Source: Comamonadaceae bacterium (GTDB lineage: Bacteria > Pseudomonadota > Gammaproteobacteria > Burkholderiales > Burkholderiaceae_C). Taken from it: DNA of 51,117 nucleotides. Position 1 is the first letter of the stretch. Each line of letters begins with the position of its first letter. Both the position numbers and the translations under genes were made by a program. The notes under the pieces were generated by a model. The model made no database searches, was not told where the DNA came from, and saw only the letters and a list, made by a program, of their open reading frames with translations. Of the stretch, positions 35,426-44,938 are shown piece after piece. The stretch is taken from contig CANBWY010000007.1 in the NCBI GenBank assembly GCA_947373245.1, positions 1-51,117 of the forward strand, written 5' to 3'.

Positions 35426-36286
35426 ATGCGTTTGATGAATCTGTGCCAGATGTTCACCTGCGTTGTGTGCGCTGGTTTGAGTTTTTGGGTGTGCGCGGCC
35501 GAACCCGAGCCCTCAGAGCTGGCTGCCGGCAATGCGCACAGGGCCGCGATTCGGATGCATCGATTGCAGCATTTGGATGAACGCGTCAACACAGCCCCTG
35601 AGACCTTGAAAGCCAACTGTCGTTTCGAGTCAGACATCGCGAGCCATCCGCCATTGCACCGTGTGGCGTTGACTTTTGACGATGGACCGGAACCCGTTCA
35701 AACAGAACTTATCCTGAAAGTCTTGGCGCATTACGACATCCGTGCAACATTTTTCATGATCGGTGAGAAGGCCAAGCGCCATCCGGAGTTAGTCGCTGAG
35801 GTGCTCAAGTCTGGCCACCATTTGCTTGGCAACCACTCTTGGGATCATCCCAACTTTCACAGCATCCCCGTGGATGCGCAAGCGCAAGAGGTGAGGGCCG
35901 GCGAAGCTGCCCTCGGTGCGGCTTTGACGCGAAAGTTATTCCGGTATCCCTATGGCAACTCTACGTGCGAAACCAACGCCTTGCTGAAAACCAGTGGCTA
36001 CCAAATGGTCGGTTGGCATGTGGACTCGTGTGACTGGGCATTTGATCGCAGCGGCACCATCGATGACAAAGAAGCACTAGAGTGCGGCGTGCTTGCTGCC
36101 AATAAAAACGATTATGTGGGCCATGTGATGTCTGCCCTGCGTGCGCACCGGGGTGGAATTGTGCTGATGCATGAGATCCACCCCAACACGGTGGCGGCTT
36201 TAGAAGCCGTCATCCAATCCATCTTGGCTGCGGGGTATTCGTTTGGTGCATTGGACGATGAAGATTTCGTACCCTCACTGAGGTAA
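35426..36286 (+). CDS. polysaccharide deacetylase family protein
   Basis: A 286-residue exported protein with a NodB-homology domain from about residue 78. The signal peptide is MNLCQMFTCVVCAGLSFWVCA, after MRL. Motif 1 is TFDDGP (Asp85, Asp86), motif 2 HSWDH (His137, His141), motif 3 RYPYGN, and the late motifs DSCDW and VLMHEIH. It likely removes acetyl groups from peptidoglycan or another glycan in the periplasm. It follows the M23-bactofilin pair by 48 bases, so the three may form one envelope-remodelling operon. Confidence 0.88.
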   Translation: MRLMNLCQMFTCVVCAGLSFWVCAAEPEPSELAAGNAHRAAIRMHRLQHLDERVNTAPETLKANCRFESDIASHPPLHRVALTFDDGPEPVQTELILKVLAHYDIRATFFMIGEKAKRHPELVAEVLKSGHHLLGNHSWDHPNFHSIPVDAQAQEVRAGEAALGAALTRKLFRYPYGNSTCETNALLKTSGYQMVGWHVDSCDWAFDRSGTIDDKEALECGVLAANKNDYVGHVMSALRAHRGGIVLMHEIHPNTVAALEAVIQSILAAGYSFGALDDEDFVPSLR

Positions 36287-36359
36287 ACCCGGTGGGCTGC
36301 TTGCCTTGCCTTTGACCCATGTCAACTGCGCCATGGATGGCCTTGGTTAGGCTCAACAC

Positions 36360-37925
36360 ATGGCCTCTAATTCTGAATGTGATGCATCCTCAAAGTTGGC
36401 ATTGCGACGCGTCGCGATCGACACTTACCACGAGAACGTCGTGTACTTGAACCGCGACTGCGCTCTTTACCGAGCGGAAGGTTTTCAGGCGCTGTCTAAG
36501 GTAGAAGTGCGTGCCAATGGGCAGAAAGTCTTGGCCACGCTGAATGTCGTGGACGATGTCAACATCGTGCGCTGCGGCGAAGTGGGCTTGTCTGAAGATG
36601 CATTTTTGCAAATGGGCGTGGAAGATGGCCATACCGCCACGGTCTCGCAAGCGGAGCCTCCGGAATCCATGGCCGCTTTATTTCGCAAGATCAATGGTGA
36701 ACGTTTGAACCGCGCGGACTTTCTCGCCATCGTGCACGACATCGCGCAGCACCATTACTCCAAAATTGAGCTGACCGCTTTTGTGGTTGCCACCAACCGT
36801 GGCGAGATGGACCGTGAAGAGGTGTTCTTTCTTGCCGATGCGATGGTGGCCTGCGGACGCCGTTTTGACTGGCAATCTCCGCTGGTTGTCGATAAACATT
36901 GCATTGGCGGCATTCCTGGCAATCGAACCTCCATGCTGGTTGTGCCCATCGTGGCTGCGCATGGCATGCTGTGCCCTAAAACATCGTCAAGGGCCATCAC
37001 ATCGCCAGCAGGCACCGCTGACACGATGGAGGTGTTGGCCAACGTCGAGTTACCTTTTGACAAGTTGTCCGAAATCGTGCGCGCCCACCGAGGCTGTTTG
37101 GCGTGGGGGGGGACGGCCAACCTCTCTCCTGCCGACGATGTGTTGATTTCGGTCGAGCGGCCGCTGTCGTTGGACTCGCCTGCACAAATGGTGGCCTCAA
37201 TCTTGTCCAAAAAAATAGCGGCAGGATCCACGCATTTGGTGTTGGACATTCCAATTGGCCCCACCGCCAAAGTGCGCACTATGCCAGATGCGCAGCGTTT
37301 GCGACAGCTGTTTGAATATGTGGCGGCGCGCATGCATTTGTCATTGGATGTCGTCATCACCGATGGGCGCCAACCCGTTGGTTTTGGCATTGGGCCTGTG
37401 CTGGAAGCCCGTGACGTGATGTGGGTGCTTGAAAACGATCCCCGTGCCCCCATTGATTTGCGGCAAAAAGCCTTGCGCTTGGCCGGCCGATTGATTGAGT
37501 GTGATCCCGATGTGCGCGGCGGCGACGGTTTTGCGATTGCCAGAGACATTTTGGATTCTGGACGTGCACTCGCCAGCATGAACGCCATCATCCAAGCACA
37601 AGGCAGCAAGGGCTTCAACGCGAGTCAACCCCACTTAGGTGCATTGACCTTCGAAGTCCATGCCGATGCCGATGGCGTCGTCACCGGCATCGACAACCTC
37701 CATATCGCCCGCGTGGCGAGATTTGCAGGCGCACCCAAAGTACAAAGTGCAGGTGTAGATTTACTCAAAAAACTCGGGGATGCCGTGGTCGTGGGCGATG
37801 TGTTGTATCGCGTGCATGCAGAGTTTCCGACCGACTTGGAGTTTGCACGACAACACACGCAAAAGTGCACGGCCTTCACCATTGGCAAGGTTGAAGAGTT
37901 GCCTCATGTGTTTGTGGAGTTTTGA
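36360..37925 (+). CDS. AMP phosphorylase / thymidine phosphorylase-like, archaeal type
   Basis: A 521-residue pyrimidine-nucleoside-phosphorylase-family enzyme with the extra N-terminal domain of about 95 residues ([25 protein letters not shown]) found in archaeal AMP phosphorylase, not in the 440-residue E. coli DeoA. The catalytic segment [25 protein letters not shown], with [21 protein letters not shown] after it, is very close to that archaeal pattern. Predicted reaction: nucleoside monophosphate plus phosphate to base plus ribose 1,5-bisphosphate. The stop overlaps the next gene as TGATG. No RuBisCO or ribose-1,5-bisphosphate isomerase is present in the window, so the fate of the sugar is open. 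Activity as plain thymidine phosphorylase remains possible. Confidence 0.85.
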   Translation: MASNSECDASSKLALRRVAIDTYHENVVYLNRDCALYRAEGFQALSKVEVRANGQKVLATLNVVDDVNIVRCGEVGLSEDAFLQMGVEDGHTATVSQAEPPESMAALFRKINGERLNRADFLAIVHDIAQHHYSKIELTAFVVATNRGEMDREEVFFLADAMVACGRRFDWQSPLVVDKHCIGGIPGNRTSMLVVPIVAAHGMLCPKTSSRAITSPAGTADTMEVLANVELPFDKLSEIVRAHRGCLAWGGTANLSPADDVLISVERPLSLDSPAQMVASILSKKIAAGSTHLVLDIPIGPTAKVRTMPDAQRLRQLFEYVAARMHLSLDVVITDGRQPVGFGIGPVLEARDVMWVLENDPRAPIDLRQKALRLAGRLIECDPDVRGGDGFAIARDILDSGRALASMNAIIQAQGSKGFNASQPHLGALTFEVHADADGVVTGIDNLHIARVARFAGAPKVQSAGVDLLKKLGDAVVVGDVLYRVHAEFPTDLEFARQHTQKCTAFTIGKVEELPHVFVEF

Positions 37926-38812
37926 TGGGCTACGCTGCAAGCTTGCTTTACTTTGACGACGAGGCCCCATTTGCATTGCGCTTGGCCGAGTTGGCGGGCT
38001 TGACGCCCCACGCTATCGAAAAGCATCGGTTTCCTGACGGTGAGCTCAAGCTCAGATTGCCGCCCGCCTTGCCTCGCCGCGTGGTGCTACTGCGTAGCCT
38101 GCATAACCCGAATGAAAAATTAATTGAACTCTTGCTCGCCGCTCGCACCGCACGTGAGCTGGGCGCGCAGCACCTGACCTTGGTTGCCCCGTATTTGGCG
38201 TACATGCGCCAAGACATGGCGTTTCAGCCGGGGGAGGTGGTCAGCCAACACATCGTGGGGCAATTCATCGCCTCATTGTGTGATGCGGTGATCACCGTGG
38301 ATCCCCATTTGCATCGCATCGCCAGACTCGAGCAAGCCGTTCCTGTGCGCCAAGCCGTGGTGCTCAGCGGCGCGCTCTTGCTGAGCGACTGGATTGCGCA
38401 ACACCACACGCAACCTTTTTTGATGGGCCCCGACCGTGAGTCCGCACAGTGGGTCGCACAGGCAGCGAAGCGCCACGACTTTGACCACGCGGTCTGCCAA
38501 AAGGTGCGCCATGGTGATCAAGCCGTTGACATCGCCTTACCCGACGTCGATGTGCGAGGGCGTGCCGTGGTGCTGCTAGATGATGTAGCCAGCAGTGGCC
38601 GAACCGTGGCGAAGGCCGCCGAACTTTTGCTGGCTGCAGGTGCTGCCAGCGTGGACGTGGCTGTGACGCATGCTTTGTTTGCGGCGGATGCGTTTGAGGT
38701 ACTCAAAGCCGCCGGGGTGTCCCAAGTTTGGAGCACCGACTGCATTGCGCATCACACCAATGCCGTGAGTGTCGCGCCTGCCATTGCCGAGGCGTTACGC
38801 AATTTGGCTTGA
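37925..38812 (+). CDS. ribose-phosphate pyrophosphokinase paralogue
   Basis: A 295-residue PRPP-synthetase-family protein, shorter than the usual 315 residues of housekeeping Prs. Conserved parts are FPDGELKLRLP, the APYLAYMRQD ATP loop, VDPHLHRIARLE, a K-x-R flexible loop (CQKVRHGD) and the PRPP loop LLDDVASSGRT, where housekeeping Prs reads DDMIDTGGT. It resembles the archaeal/class III form more than the E. coli form. The ATG overlaps the stop of the AMP phosphorylase gene (TGATG), which strongly suggests one pathway. It may make PRPP, or act on phosphate esters produced by its partner; the substrate is untested. Confidence 0.82.
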   Translation: MGYAASLLYFDDEAPFALRLAELAGLTPHAIEKHRFPDGELKLRLPPALPRRVVLLRSLHNPNEKLIELLLAARTARELGAQHLTLVAPYLAYMRQDMAFQPGEVVSQHIVGQFIASLCDAVITVDPHLHRIARLEQAVPVRQAVVLSGALLLSDWIAQHHTQPFLMGPDRESAQWVAQAAKRHDFDHAVCQKVRHGDQAVDIALPDVDVRGRAVVLLDDVASSGRTVAKAAELLLAAGAASVDVAVTHALFAADAFEVLKAAGVSQVWSTDCIAHHTNAVSVAPAIAEALRNLA

Positions 38813-38817
38813 ACAAA

Positions 38818-38843
38818 AAAAACGCCCCGTGAGGGGCGTTTTT
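38818..38843. terminator. bidirectional terminator
   Basis: AAAAACGCCCC (38818-38828) pairs with GGGGCGTTTTT (38833-38843) around GTGA. T-runs on both strands let it end the phosphorylase-pyrophosphokinase operon and, on the other strand, the tRNA-Ser transcript. Confidence 0.9.
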
Positions 38844-38853
38844 GTTAATAGTC

Positions 38854-38944
38854 TGGCGGAGCAAGAGGGATTCGAACCCTCGGTGGGCTATTAACCCACA
38901 CACGCTTTCCAGGCGTGCGACTTAAACCACTCATCCATCGCTCC
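38854..38944 (-). tRNA. serX: tRNA-Ser (anticodon GGA)
   Basis: A 91-base class II tRNA with encoded CCA (complement of 38854-38856). The acceptor arms GGAGCGA and TTGCTCC pair, the T loop is GGTTCGAATCC, the anticodon loop CTGGAAA gives GGA, and the long variable arm of serine tRNAs is present. It decodes TCC and TCT. The symbol is a generic choice. Confidence 0.96.
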
Positions 38945-39021
38945 GAAGACGTGCATTGTAGCAGTGGGCGAGTACACTTCGCGGCATTCTTTTTGTCAAG
39001 CTTGAAACGCTCGGAGCCCCC

Positions 39022-41286
39022 ATGAAATTTCGTTTTCCCATTGTCATCATCGACGAGGATTTTCGTTCGGAAAACACCTCAGGCTTGGGCATCCGTGCGC
39101 TCGCTGATGCCATACAAGGTGAGGGCTATGAGGTCATGGGGGCGACCAGCTATGGTGATCTGAGCCAATTTGCGCAACAACAGTCTCGCGCCAGTGCTTT
39201 TATCTTGTCGATCGACGACGAAGAATTCACGCCTGGCCCAGACCTAGACCCCGCGGTGTTGAATTTGCGCAACTTCATTGAAGAAGTGCGTCGAAAGAAT
39301 GCCGATGTACCCATCTATGTGTACGGCGAAACAAAAACCTCGCGTCATTTGCCCAACGACATCTTGCGCGAGTTGCACGGTTTCATTCACATGTTCGAAG
39401 ACACACCAGAGTTTGTGGCGCGTCACATCATTCGTGAAGCCAAGAGCTACTTAGAAGGGGTGCAGCCCCCGTTCTTCAAAGCTTTGCTGGACTATGCCGA
39501 AGACGGTTCGTACTCATGGCACTGCCCAGGCCACTCGGGTGGCGTGGCGTTTTTGAAGAGTCCTGTGGGCCAGATGTACCACCAGTTTTATGGTGAAAAC
39601 ATGTTGCGTGCCGACGTGTGTAACGCGGTGGAAGAATTGGGCCAGTTGCTAGACCACAACGGCGCCATCGGCGAGAGCGAGCGCAATGCCGCGCGCATCT
39701 TCAACGCCGACCATTGCTTCTTTGTGACCAACGGCACGAGCACCTCCAACAAAATCGTTTGGCACCACACTGTCGCGCCCGATGACGTGGTGGTGGTGGA
39801 CCGCAATTGCCACAAGTCAGTGCTGCACGCCATCATCATGACGGGCGCTGTGCCCGTGTTCTTAAAGCCCACGCGCAACCACTTCGGCATCATCGGCCCG
39901 ATTCCGCAAAGTGAGTTCGAGCCTGCTGCAATTCAAGCCAAGATCAAGGCCAACCCCTTGCTCAAAGGCGTGGATGCCAAGAAGGTCAAGCCCCGCGTGC
40001 TCACCCTCACACAGTCCACCTACGACGGCGTGCTCTACAACACAGAAACCATCAAAAAGATGCTCGATGGCTACGTAGCCAACTTGCACTTTGACGAAGC
40101 TTGGTTGCCCCACGCCGCGTTCAACCCGTTCTACGGCACCTACCATGCGATGGGTAAGAAGCGCGAGCGCCCCGTGCACTCCGTGGTGTATGCCACGCAG
40201 TCGATTCACAAGCTGTTGGCCGGTATCAGCCAAGCCAGCCATGTGTTGGTGCAAGACTCGCAAAAAACCAAGTTGGACCGTCACTTGTTCAATGAAGCCT
40301 ATTTGATGCACACCAGCACCAGCCCGCAGTACAGCATCATTGCCAGCTGCGACGTGGCAGCGGCCATGATGGAGCCGCCCGGCGGCGCTGCCTTGGTAGA
40401 GGAGAGCATTGCCGAAGCTCTGGATTTCCGCCGCGCCATGCGCAAAGTGGACGATGAATACGGCAAAGACTGGTGGTTCAAAGTTTGGGGCCCAGATGAG
40501 TTGGTGGACGACGGCATTGGCCGCGCAGACAGTTGGATCATCAAAGGCAAAGGCAAGTCGTCCAAGTGGCACGGCTTTGGCAACTTGGCCGATGGCTTCA
40601 ACATGTTGGACCCGATCAAAGCCACCATCGTCACACCCGGTTTGGATTTGAACGGCAAGTTTGACAAGACAGGTATTCCTGCCAGCATCGTCACCAAGTT
40701 CTTGGCTGAGCACGGTGTGATCGTGGAGAAGACGGGGCTTTACAGCTTCTTCATCATGTTCACCATCGGCATCACCAAGGGGCGTTGGAACTCGTTGCTG
40801 ACCGCGTTGCAGCAGTTCAAGGACGACTACGACCGCAACCAGCCCATGTGGCGGATCCTGCCCGAGTTCTGTCAGAAGCACCGCACCTACGAGCGCATGG
40901 GCTTGCGCGACTTGTGTCAGCACATTCACACCTTGTATGCCAAGTACGACATTGCGCGCTTGACCACAGAGATGTACCTGAGCGACTTGACACCCGCCAT
41001 GAAACCCAGCGACGCTTACGCACAAATCGCACACCGCAACACCGAGCGCGTGCCGGTGGACGATTTGTTAGGCCGCATCACCACCAGTTTGGTCACGCCC
41101 TACCCACCGGGTATTCCGTTGCTCATCCCTGGCGAAGTGTTCAACAAGAAGATCGTGGACTACCTCAAGTTCGCCCGCGAGTTCAACTTGCAGTGCCCCG
41201 GCTTTGAGACCGATATCCATGGTTTGGTGGAAGAGGTGGGTGAAGACGGTGTGAAACGCTATTACGCGGATTGCGTCAAGGCCTAG
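39022..41286 (+). CDS. arginine/lysine/ornithine decarboxylase (PLP fold I)
   Basis: A 754-residue PLP enzyme of the biodegradative basic amino acid decarboxylase group, the size of E. coli AdiA. It has an N-terminal wing (receiver-like, residues 1-145), a PLP core with WHCPGHSGGVAFLKSPVG, FFVTNGTSTSNK, the pyridoxal pocket LHFDEAWLPHAAF and the Schiff-base lysine in TQSIHKLLAG, and the C-terminal domain (PYPPGIPLLIPGE). It should make agmatine, cadaverine or putrescine for polyamine synthesis or acid resistance. Arginine is the likeliest substrate by length, but no antiporter gene is adjacent. The tRNA-Ser is divergent. Confidence 0.93.
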   Translation: MKFRFPIVIIDEDFRSENTSGLGIRALADAIQGEGYEVMGATSYGDLSQFAQQQSRASAFILSIDDEEFTPGPDLDPAVLNLRNFIEEVRRKNADVPIYVYGETKTSRHLPNDILRELHGFIHMFEDTPEFVARHIIREAKSYLEGVQPPFFKALLDYAEDGSYSWHCPGHSGGVAFLKSPVGQMYHQFYGENMLRADVCNAVEELGQLLDHNGAIGESERNAARIFNADHCFFVTNGTSTSNKIVWHHTVAPDDVVVVDRNCHKSVLHAIIMTGAVPVFLKPTRNHFGIIGPIPQSEFEPAAIQAKIKANPLLKGVDAKKVKPRVLTLTQSTYDGVLYNTETIKKMLDGYVANLHFDEAWLPHAAFNPFYGTYHAMGKKRERPVHSVVYATQSIHKLLAGISQASHVLVQDSQKTKLDRHLFNEAYLMHTSTSPQYSIIASCDVAAAMMEPPGGAALVEESIAEALDFRRAMRKVDDEYGKDWWFKVWGPDELVDDGIGRADSWIIKGKGKSSKWHGFGNLADGFNMLDPIKATIVTPGLDLNGKFDKTGIPASIVTKFLAEHGVIVEKTGLYSFFIMFTIGITKGRWNSLLTALQQFKDDYDRNQPMWRILPEFCQKHRTYERMGLRDLCQHIHTLYAKYDIARLTTEMYLSDLTPAMKPSDAYAQIAHRNTERVPVDDLLGRITTSLVTPYPPGIPLLIPGEVFNKKIVDYLKFAREFNLQCPGFETDIHGLVEEVGEDGVKRYYADCVKA

Positions 41287-41291
41287 ATCTC

Positions 41292-42164
41292 TCAGCGCTC
41301 AATGTCTGGCTGTGTGCGCAGATAGCTGGCAAATCGCGGGGTGCCTTTGTTTGTAAGCCCGCGATAGGTGTAGGTCACCCACTCGCCAAGGGCCGGTGGT
41401 GTCCGGCGCACGTCATCACGCAAACCCGTTCCCAGTTTGAAGCGTTGGCCTTGCGGTGTTTCTACCCAAAGCGCCCCCGTGCTTTGTGCGTACTTGCTAT
41501 GCCCACCCACGTGGCCGACCACTTTGGCCTCGGCATCGTCTTGGGGTTTGACTTTGAGCTGGTCGTTGCTGCGGCCCGCTTTGTAGTGCGCCTGTGCCAA
41601 GTGGAGCATCACGCCTTCAGCACCGGCTTGGGTGAGCGCTGCCAAACGCGTATCTAACTCGGTCTGGCTTTTCAATTGCCACTGCGCGACCGCATGGACC
41701 CAAGGTTGCGCAAGCAATCGGACCGTGTCTTCGTAGGCGTGGATGCGTTCGCTGAAGGTGCCTGCGTGGCCTGGTGCGTCAAACACCATGAATCGCAGTG
41801 TTCGCCATGCTGTGTCGGACGCATTTTTTTGTTGCAAGATGGATGCGGCCGCTTCGAATTGCCCGCGGCCAGCCCAAAGCTCGCCTTCAAGCGGTGCGGC
41901 TGGCCAGTCTTTGACAAACCAGTCGGGCGGGCTCAGTGCTTTACCTTTGCGCGTGAGCAGTTGATGCCCGTTCCAATACCCGCGAATGCCATCGTATTTT
42001 TCGCTGGCCCAGTAGTCTGTCAGTGCCACATTCGGGCGGTAGGCGTTGGCCAGCCAAAGTGCGGGTACGTGTGGAACTTTTGACGTTGCGCTTGGGGTGG
42101 CGCGGGTCAGCTCGGGGTCAAGCAGTCCAAAGGCGATCAGAGGGAACACATGGCGGCGTTGCAT
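41292..42164 (-). CDS. ATP-dependent DNA ligase, LigE-like (exported)
   Basis: A 290-residue minimal ATP-dependent DNA ligase. The adenylation motif I is EKYDGIRG with nucleophile Lys56; motif III (LEGELWAG), motif IV (GAEGVMLH) and motif V (QLKVKPQDD) follow, and then an OB-fold domain. No zinc finger, BRCT or Ku-linked domains are present. The N-terminus (MQRRHVFPLIAFGLLDPELTRA) looks like a signal peptide, as in the LigE group, which is thought to act in the periplasm, possibly on incoming DNA. The housekeeping ligase would be the NAD+-dependent LigA elsewhere. It ends 5 bases from the convergent decarboxylase. Confidence 0.88.
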   Translation of the reverse strand: MQRRHVFPLIAFGLLDPELTRATPSATSKVPHVPALWLANAYRPNVALTDYWASEKYDGIRGYWNGHQLLTRKGKALSPPDWFVKDWPAAPLEGELWAGRGQFEAAASILQQKNASDTAWRTLRFMVFDAPGHAGTFSERIHAYEDTVRLLAQPWVHAVAQWQLKSQTELDTRLAALTQAGAEGVMLHLAQAHYKAGRSNDQLKVKPQDDAEAKVVGHVGGHSKYAQSTGALWVETPQGQRFKLGTGLRDDVRRTPPALGEWVTYTYRGLTNKGTPRFASYLRTQPDIER

Positions 42165-42172
42165 GGTTGGCT

Positions 42173-42213
42173 CCTTTGAGGCTTGAGCCTCAGGTGGCCA
42201 CCCCTGTGGCCAA
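42173..42213 (-). other. two stacked hairpins between fabI and ligE
   Basis: Within the 59-base gap, GGCCAC/GTGGCC (loop of 4) and TGAGGC/GCCTCA (loop TTGA or TCAA) form adjacent hairpins. Neither has a T-run; on the minus strand they end beside the AAGGAG ribosome site of the ligase gene. They could slow read-through from fabI or hide that ribosome site. Confidence 0.4.
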
Positions 42214-42223
42214 GAGCGCCAGC

Positions 42224-43036
42224 TTACTCGGCTGCAGGCTCGGCAATGCCACCTACAACTTGGCTAAATCCGCCGTCGACGTAGGTAATTTCGGCGGTCA
42301 CGCCAGCTGCCAAGTCACTCATCAAAAACGCAGCCACGTTGCCCACGTCTTCGATGGTCACGTTGCGGCGGATGGGCGAGGCTTCGGCCACCACGCTCAA
42401 AATCTTGCCAAAACCCTTGATGCCACTGGCCGCCAAGGTTTTGATCGGACCAGCGCTGATGCCGTTGGCGCGCAGGTTGCGGCCTCGGGCACCCAAGGAT
42501 TCAGCCAAGTAACGCACAGACGCTTCGAGCGAGGCTTTGGCCAAGCCCATGGTGTTGTAGTTGGGCACGGTACGGATGGCACCTAGGTACGACAGGGTCA
42601 GCACGGCCGATTTGTCGTTCAAGTAGGGCAGAGCGGCCTTGGCCATGGCAGGGAAGCTGTAAGCGCTGATGTCGTGCGCGATTTGGAAGCCTTCGCGCGA
42701 CAAACCGTCGAGAAAATCCCCAGCAATCGCTTCGCGTGGCGCGTAGCCAATGCTGTGCACAAAACCGTCAAAGGTAGGCCAGTGCGTCGATAAGTCTTTG
42801 AACATTTGCGCAATTTGCGCGTCGCTGCCAACGTCGCAATCAAAAATCAGCTTGGAGTCAAAGTCAGCCGCGAACTCGGTGATACGGTCCTTGAAGCGCT
42901 CGCCCACATAGCTGAAAGCCAGCTCGGCACCTTGTGCGTGGCAGGCCTTGGCAATGCCGTAAGCGATCGAACGGTTGGACAAGACGCCTGTGATCAGCAG
43001 CTTTTTACCCGACAAGAAACCTGTTTTTGTACCCAT
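42224..43036 (-). CDS. fabI: enoyl-[acyl-carrier-protein] reductase (NADH)
   Basis: Reduces enoyl-ACP in the last step of each fatty acid elongation cycle. The 270-residue short-chain dehydrogenase has the FabI start [25 protein letters not shown], the glycine-rich cofactor site, and the catalytic Tyr-x6-Lys pair (YNTMGLAK) after LGAIRTVPN. The end matches the family ([25 protein letters not shown]). [10 protein letters not shown] at 43036 is preferred over 43045. Only 36 bases separate its start from that of the divergent yejA-like gene. Confidence 0.96.
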   Translation of the reverse strand: MGTKTGFLSGKKLLITGVLSNRSIAYGIAKACHAQGAELAFSYVGERFKDRITEFAADFDSKLIFDCDVGSDAQIAQMFKDLSTHWPTFDGFVHSIGYAPREAIAGDFLDGLSREGFQIAHDISAYSFPAMAKAALPYLNDKSAVLTLSYLGAIRTVPNYNTMGLAKASLEASVRYLAESLGARGRNLRANGISAGPIKTLAASGIKGFGKILSVVAEASPIRRNVTIEDVGNVAAFLMSDLAAGVTAEITYVDGGFSQVVGGIAEPAAE

Positions 43037-43072
43037 GAGAATCACTCCAAAAAAATCTTGCAGAATTGTCGC

Positions 43073-44938
43073 ATGCGTAGGTTTCTCATTTTGTTGGTGT
43101 TTTGGTGTGCAAGTCCTTCATGGGCGGGGCATGCGTACGCCCAATTTGGAGATGTGAAATACCCCGCCAACTTCAAAAATTTCGACTATGCCAACCCGCT
43201 TGCGCCCAAAGGTGGCGAGCTGGTGTTGGTCCCGCCTTCGCGTTTGTCGAGTTTTGACAAGTACAACCCCTTCACGCTCAAAGGCAACGCAGCCCCAGGT
43301 CTGACGAGTTTGGTGTTCGAGTCCTTGCTCACCGGCACCTTGGACGAGCCAAGCACGGCTTACGGTTTGTTGGCTGAAGACGTGACGGTGGCGCCTGATC
43401 GCCGCTCCGTGACCTTCAAACTTCGCCCGCAAGCGCGCTTTCACAACGGCGATGCGGTACTGGCTGAGGATGTGACCTATTCGTTTGAGCAACTCATCAG
43501 CAAGCAGGCCGCGCCGCAATTTCGCACTTTGTTTGCGGAGGTGGCGGGTGTGACCGCCCTCGATGCACGCACCGTGCGATTTGATTTCAAGCGCGTCAAT
43601 CCTGAGTTGCCTCTCATTGTGGGCGGCATGCCGGTGTTCAGCCACCATTGGGGTGAGGAGCAGGGGCGTGCCAAACCCTTTGACAAAATCGTCACCGATG
43701 TGCCGATTGGCAGCGGCCCCTACAAAATGGGCCGCGTGGTGTTTGGTCGCGATGTGAGCTACGAGCGCGACAACAACTACTGGGCTCGTGACCTGAATGT
43801 GCGCAAAGGCTTGTTTAACTTTGACCGCATCACCTATCGGCTCTACAAAGACAACACGGCGCAACTCGAAGGCTTCAAAGCAGGGGAATTTGATTTGGTG
43901 CAGTCCTTCATCGCGCGCGAATGGGCGAGGGGTTATACGGGCAAACAGTTCGTCAATCGTGAATTGGTGAAGGCCGAGTTCAAACACGGCAACGCAGGCG
44001 ACTTTCAAGGCTTTTTATTCAACACGCGATTGCCTAAATTCAAAGATGCACGTGTGCGCGAAGCCATTGGCTTGGCGATGGACTTTGAGTGGATGAATCG
44101 CCAACTGTTTTACAACGCTTACAGCCGCGTGCGCGGCTATTTTGTGGCGAGCGATTTTGAAGCCACAGGCCTGCCAGATGCCGCCGAATTGGCTTTGTTG
44201 AACCCGTTGCGTGACAAGCTCTCGCCAGCGATCTTCCAAGATGCCGTGCCGCTGCCACCACGCACCTCGCTGGACCCCAAGTCGGGCCACACCTTGCGCG
44301 ACCATTTGCGCCAAGCCAAGGCTTTGTTGGCGCAAGCGGGGTGGACCTACCACGACGGCGCATTGCGCAACCCCCAGGGCGAGCCGTTCACGCTGGAGTT
44401 TCTCGACAACTCAGGTGCGATGGGGCGCGTCATCACGCCGTACACCAAAAACTTGGAGAAGCTGGGCTTTCACGTGAGCTACAAAGTGATTGACTTTGCG
44501 ATTTTGCAAAAGCGCTTGGACGTGTTTGACTTTGAAGTCATCAGCAACCGACTCGTGGGCAGTGAGTCGCCGGGCACTGAGTTGGTGGAGCGCTTTGGTA
44601 CCAAGGCAGCCGCTACCGAGGGGTCGAGCAACCTGATGGGGGTGCAAGACCCGGCCGTCGACGCCTTGCTCGACCACGTCATTTCGGCCAAGACCAGACC
44701 ACAGCTCATCACGGCGGTACGTGCCTTAGACCGCGTGTTACGCCACGGCTACTACAGCGTGCCGCATTGGTATGGCGGTGTGCATCGGGTGGCGTGGCGT
44801 AACGGCCGATTTGAATTACCTGCGGTGATGCCGCGCTATTACCAACCCGAGGGCTGGGCCTCATCCACGTGGTGGGCCACCATCGACAACCGCGCCACCT
44901 TGGCTGCGACCAAACGTGCGGAGCGTGCAACGCCATGA
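43073..44938 (+). CDS. yejA: ABC transporter substrate-binding protein (YejA-like, family 5)
   Basis: A 621-residue periplasmic peptide-binding protein. The signal peptide [23 protein letters not shown] has no lipobox. The SBP_bac_5 fold is visible in [33 protein letters not shown] and [18 protein letters not shown], with [10 protein letters not shown] later. The length and neighbours fit YejA, the binding protein of the peptide/microcin C importer YejABEF. The open frame runs back to 42806 inside fabI, but the signal peptide fixes the start. The stop overlaps yejB as ATGA. It takes up oligopeptides or peptide-like compounds. Confidence 0.88.
   Translation: MRRFLILLVFWCASPSWAGHAYAQFGDVKYPANFKNFDYANPLAPKGGELVLVPPSRLSSFDKYNPFTLKGNAAPGLTSLVFESLLTGTLDEPSTAYGLLAEDVTVAPDRRSVTFKLRPQARFHNGDAVLAEDVTYSFEQLISKQAAPQFRTLFAEVAGVTALDARTVRFDFKRVNPELPLIVGGMPVFSHHWGEEQGRAKPFDKIVTDVPIGSGPYKMGRVVFGRDVSYERDNNYWARDLNVRKGLFNFDRITYRLYKDNTAQLEGFKAGEFDLVQSFIAREWARGYTGKQFVNRELVKAEFKHGNAGDFQGFLFNTRLPKFKDARVREAIGLAMDFEWMNRQLFYNAYSRVRGYFVASDFEATGLPDAAELALLNPLRDKLSPAIFQDAVPLPPRTSLDPKSGHTLRDHLRQAKALLAQAGWTYHDGALRNPQGEPFTLEFLDNSGAMGRVITPYTKNLEKLGFHVSYKVIDFAILQKRLDVFDFEVISNRLVGSESPGTELVERFGTKAAATEGSSNLMGVQDPAVDALLDHVISAKTRPQLITAVRALDRVLRHGYYSVPHWYGGVHRVAWRNGRFELPAVMPRYYQPEGWASSTWWATIDNRATLAATKRAERATP

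Noticed and set aside
40785-41207. A 140-residue plus-strand frame inside the decarboxylase gene
   Set aside because: It is a shadow of the correctly framed decarboxylase, rich in His, Arg and Val as expected for out-of-frame reading of G+C-rich DNA.
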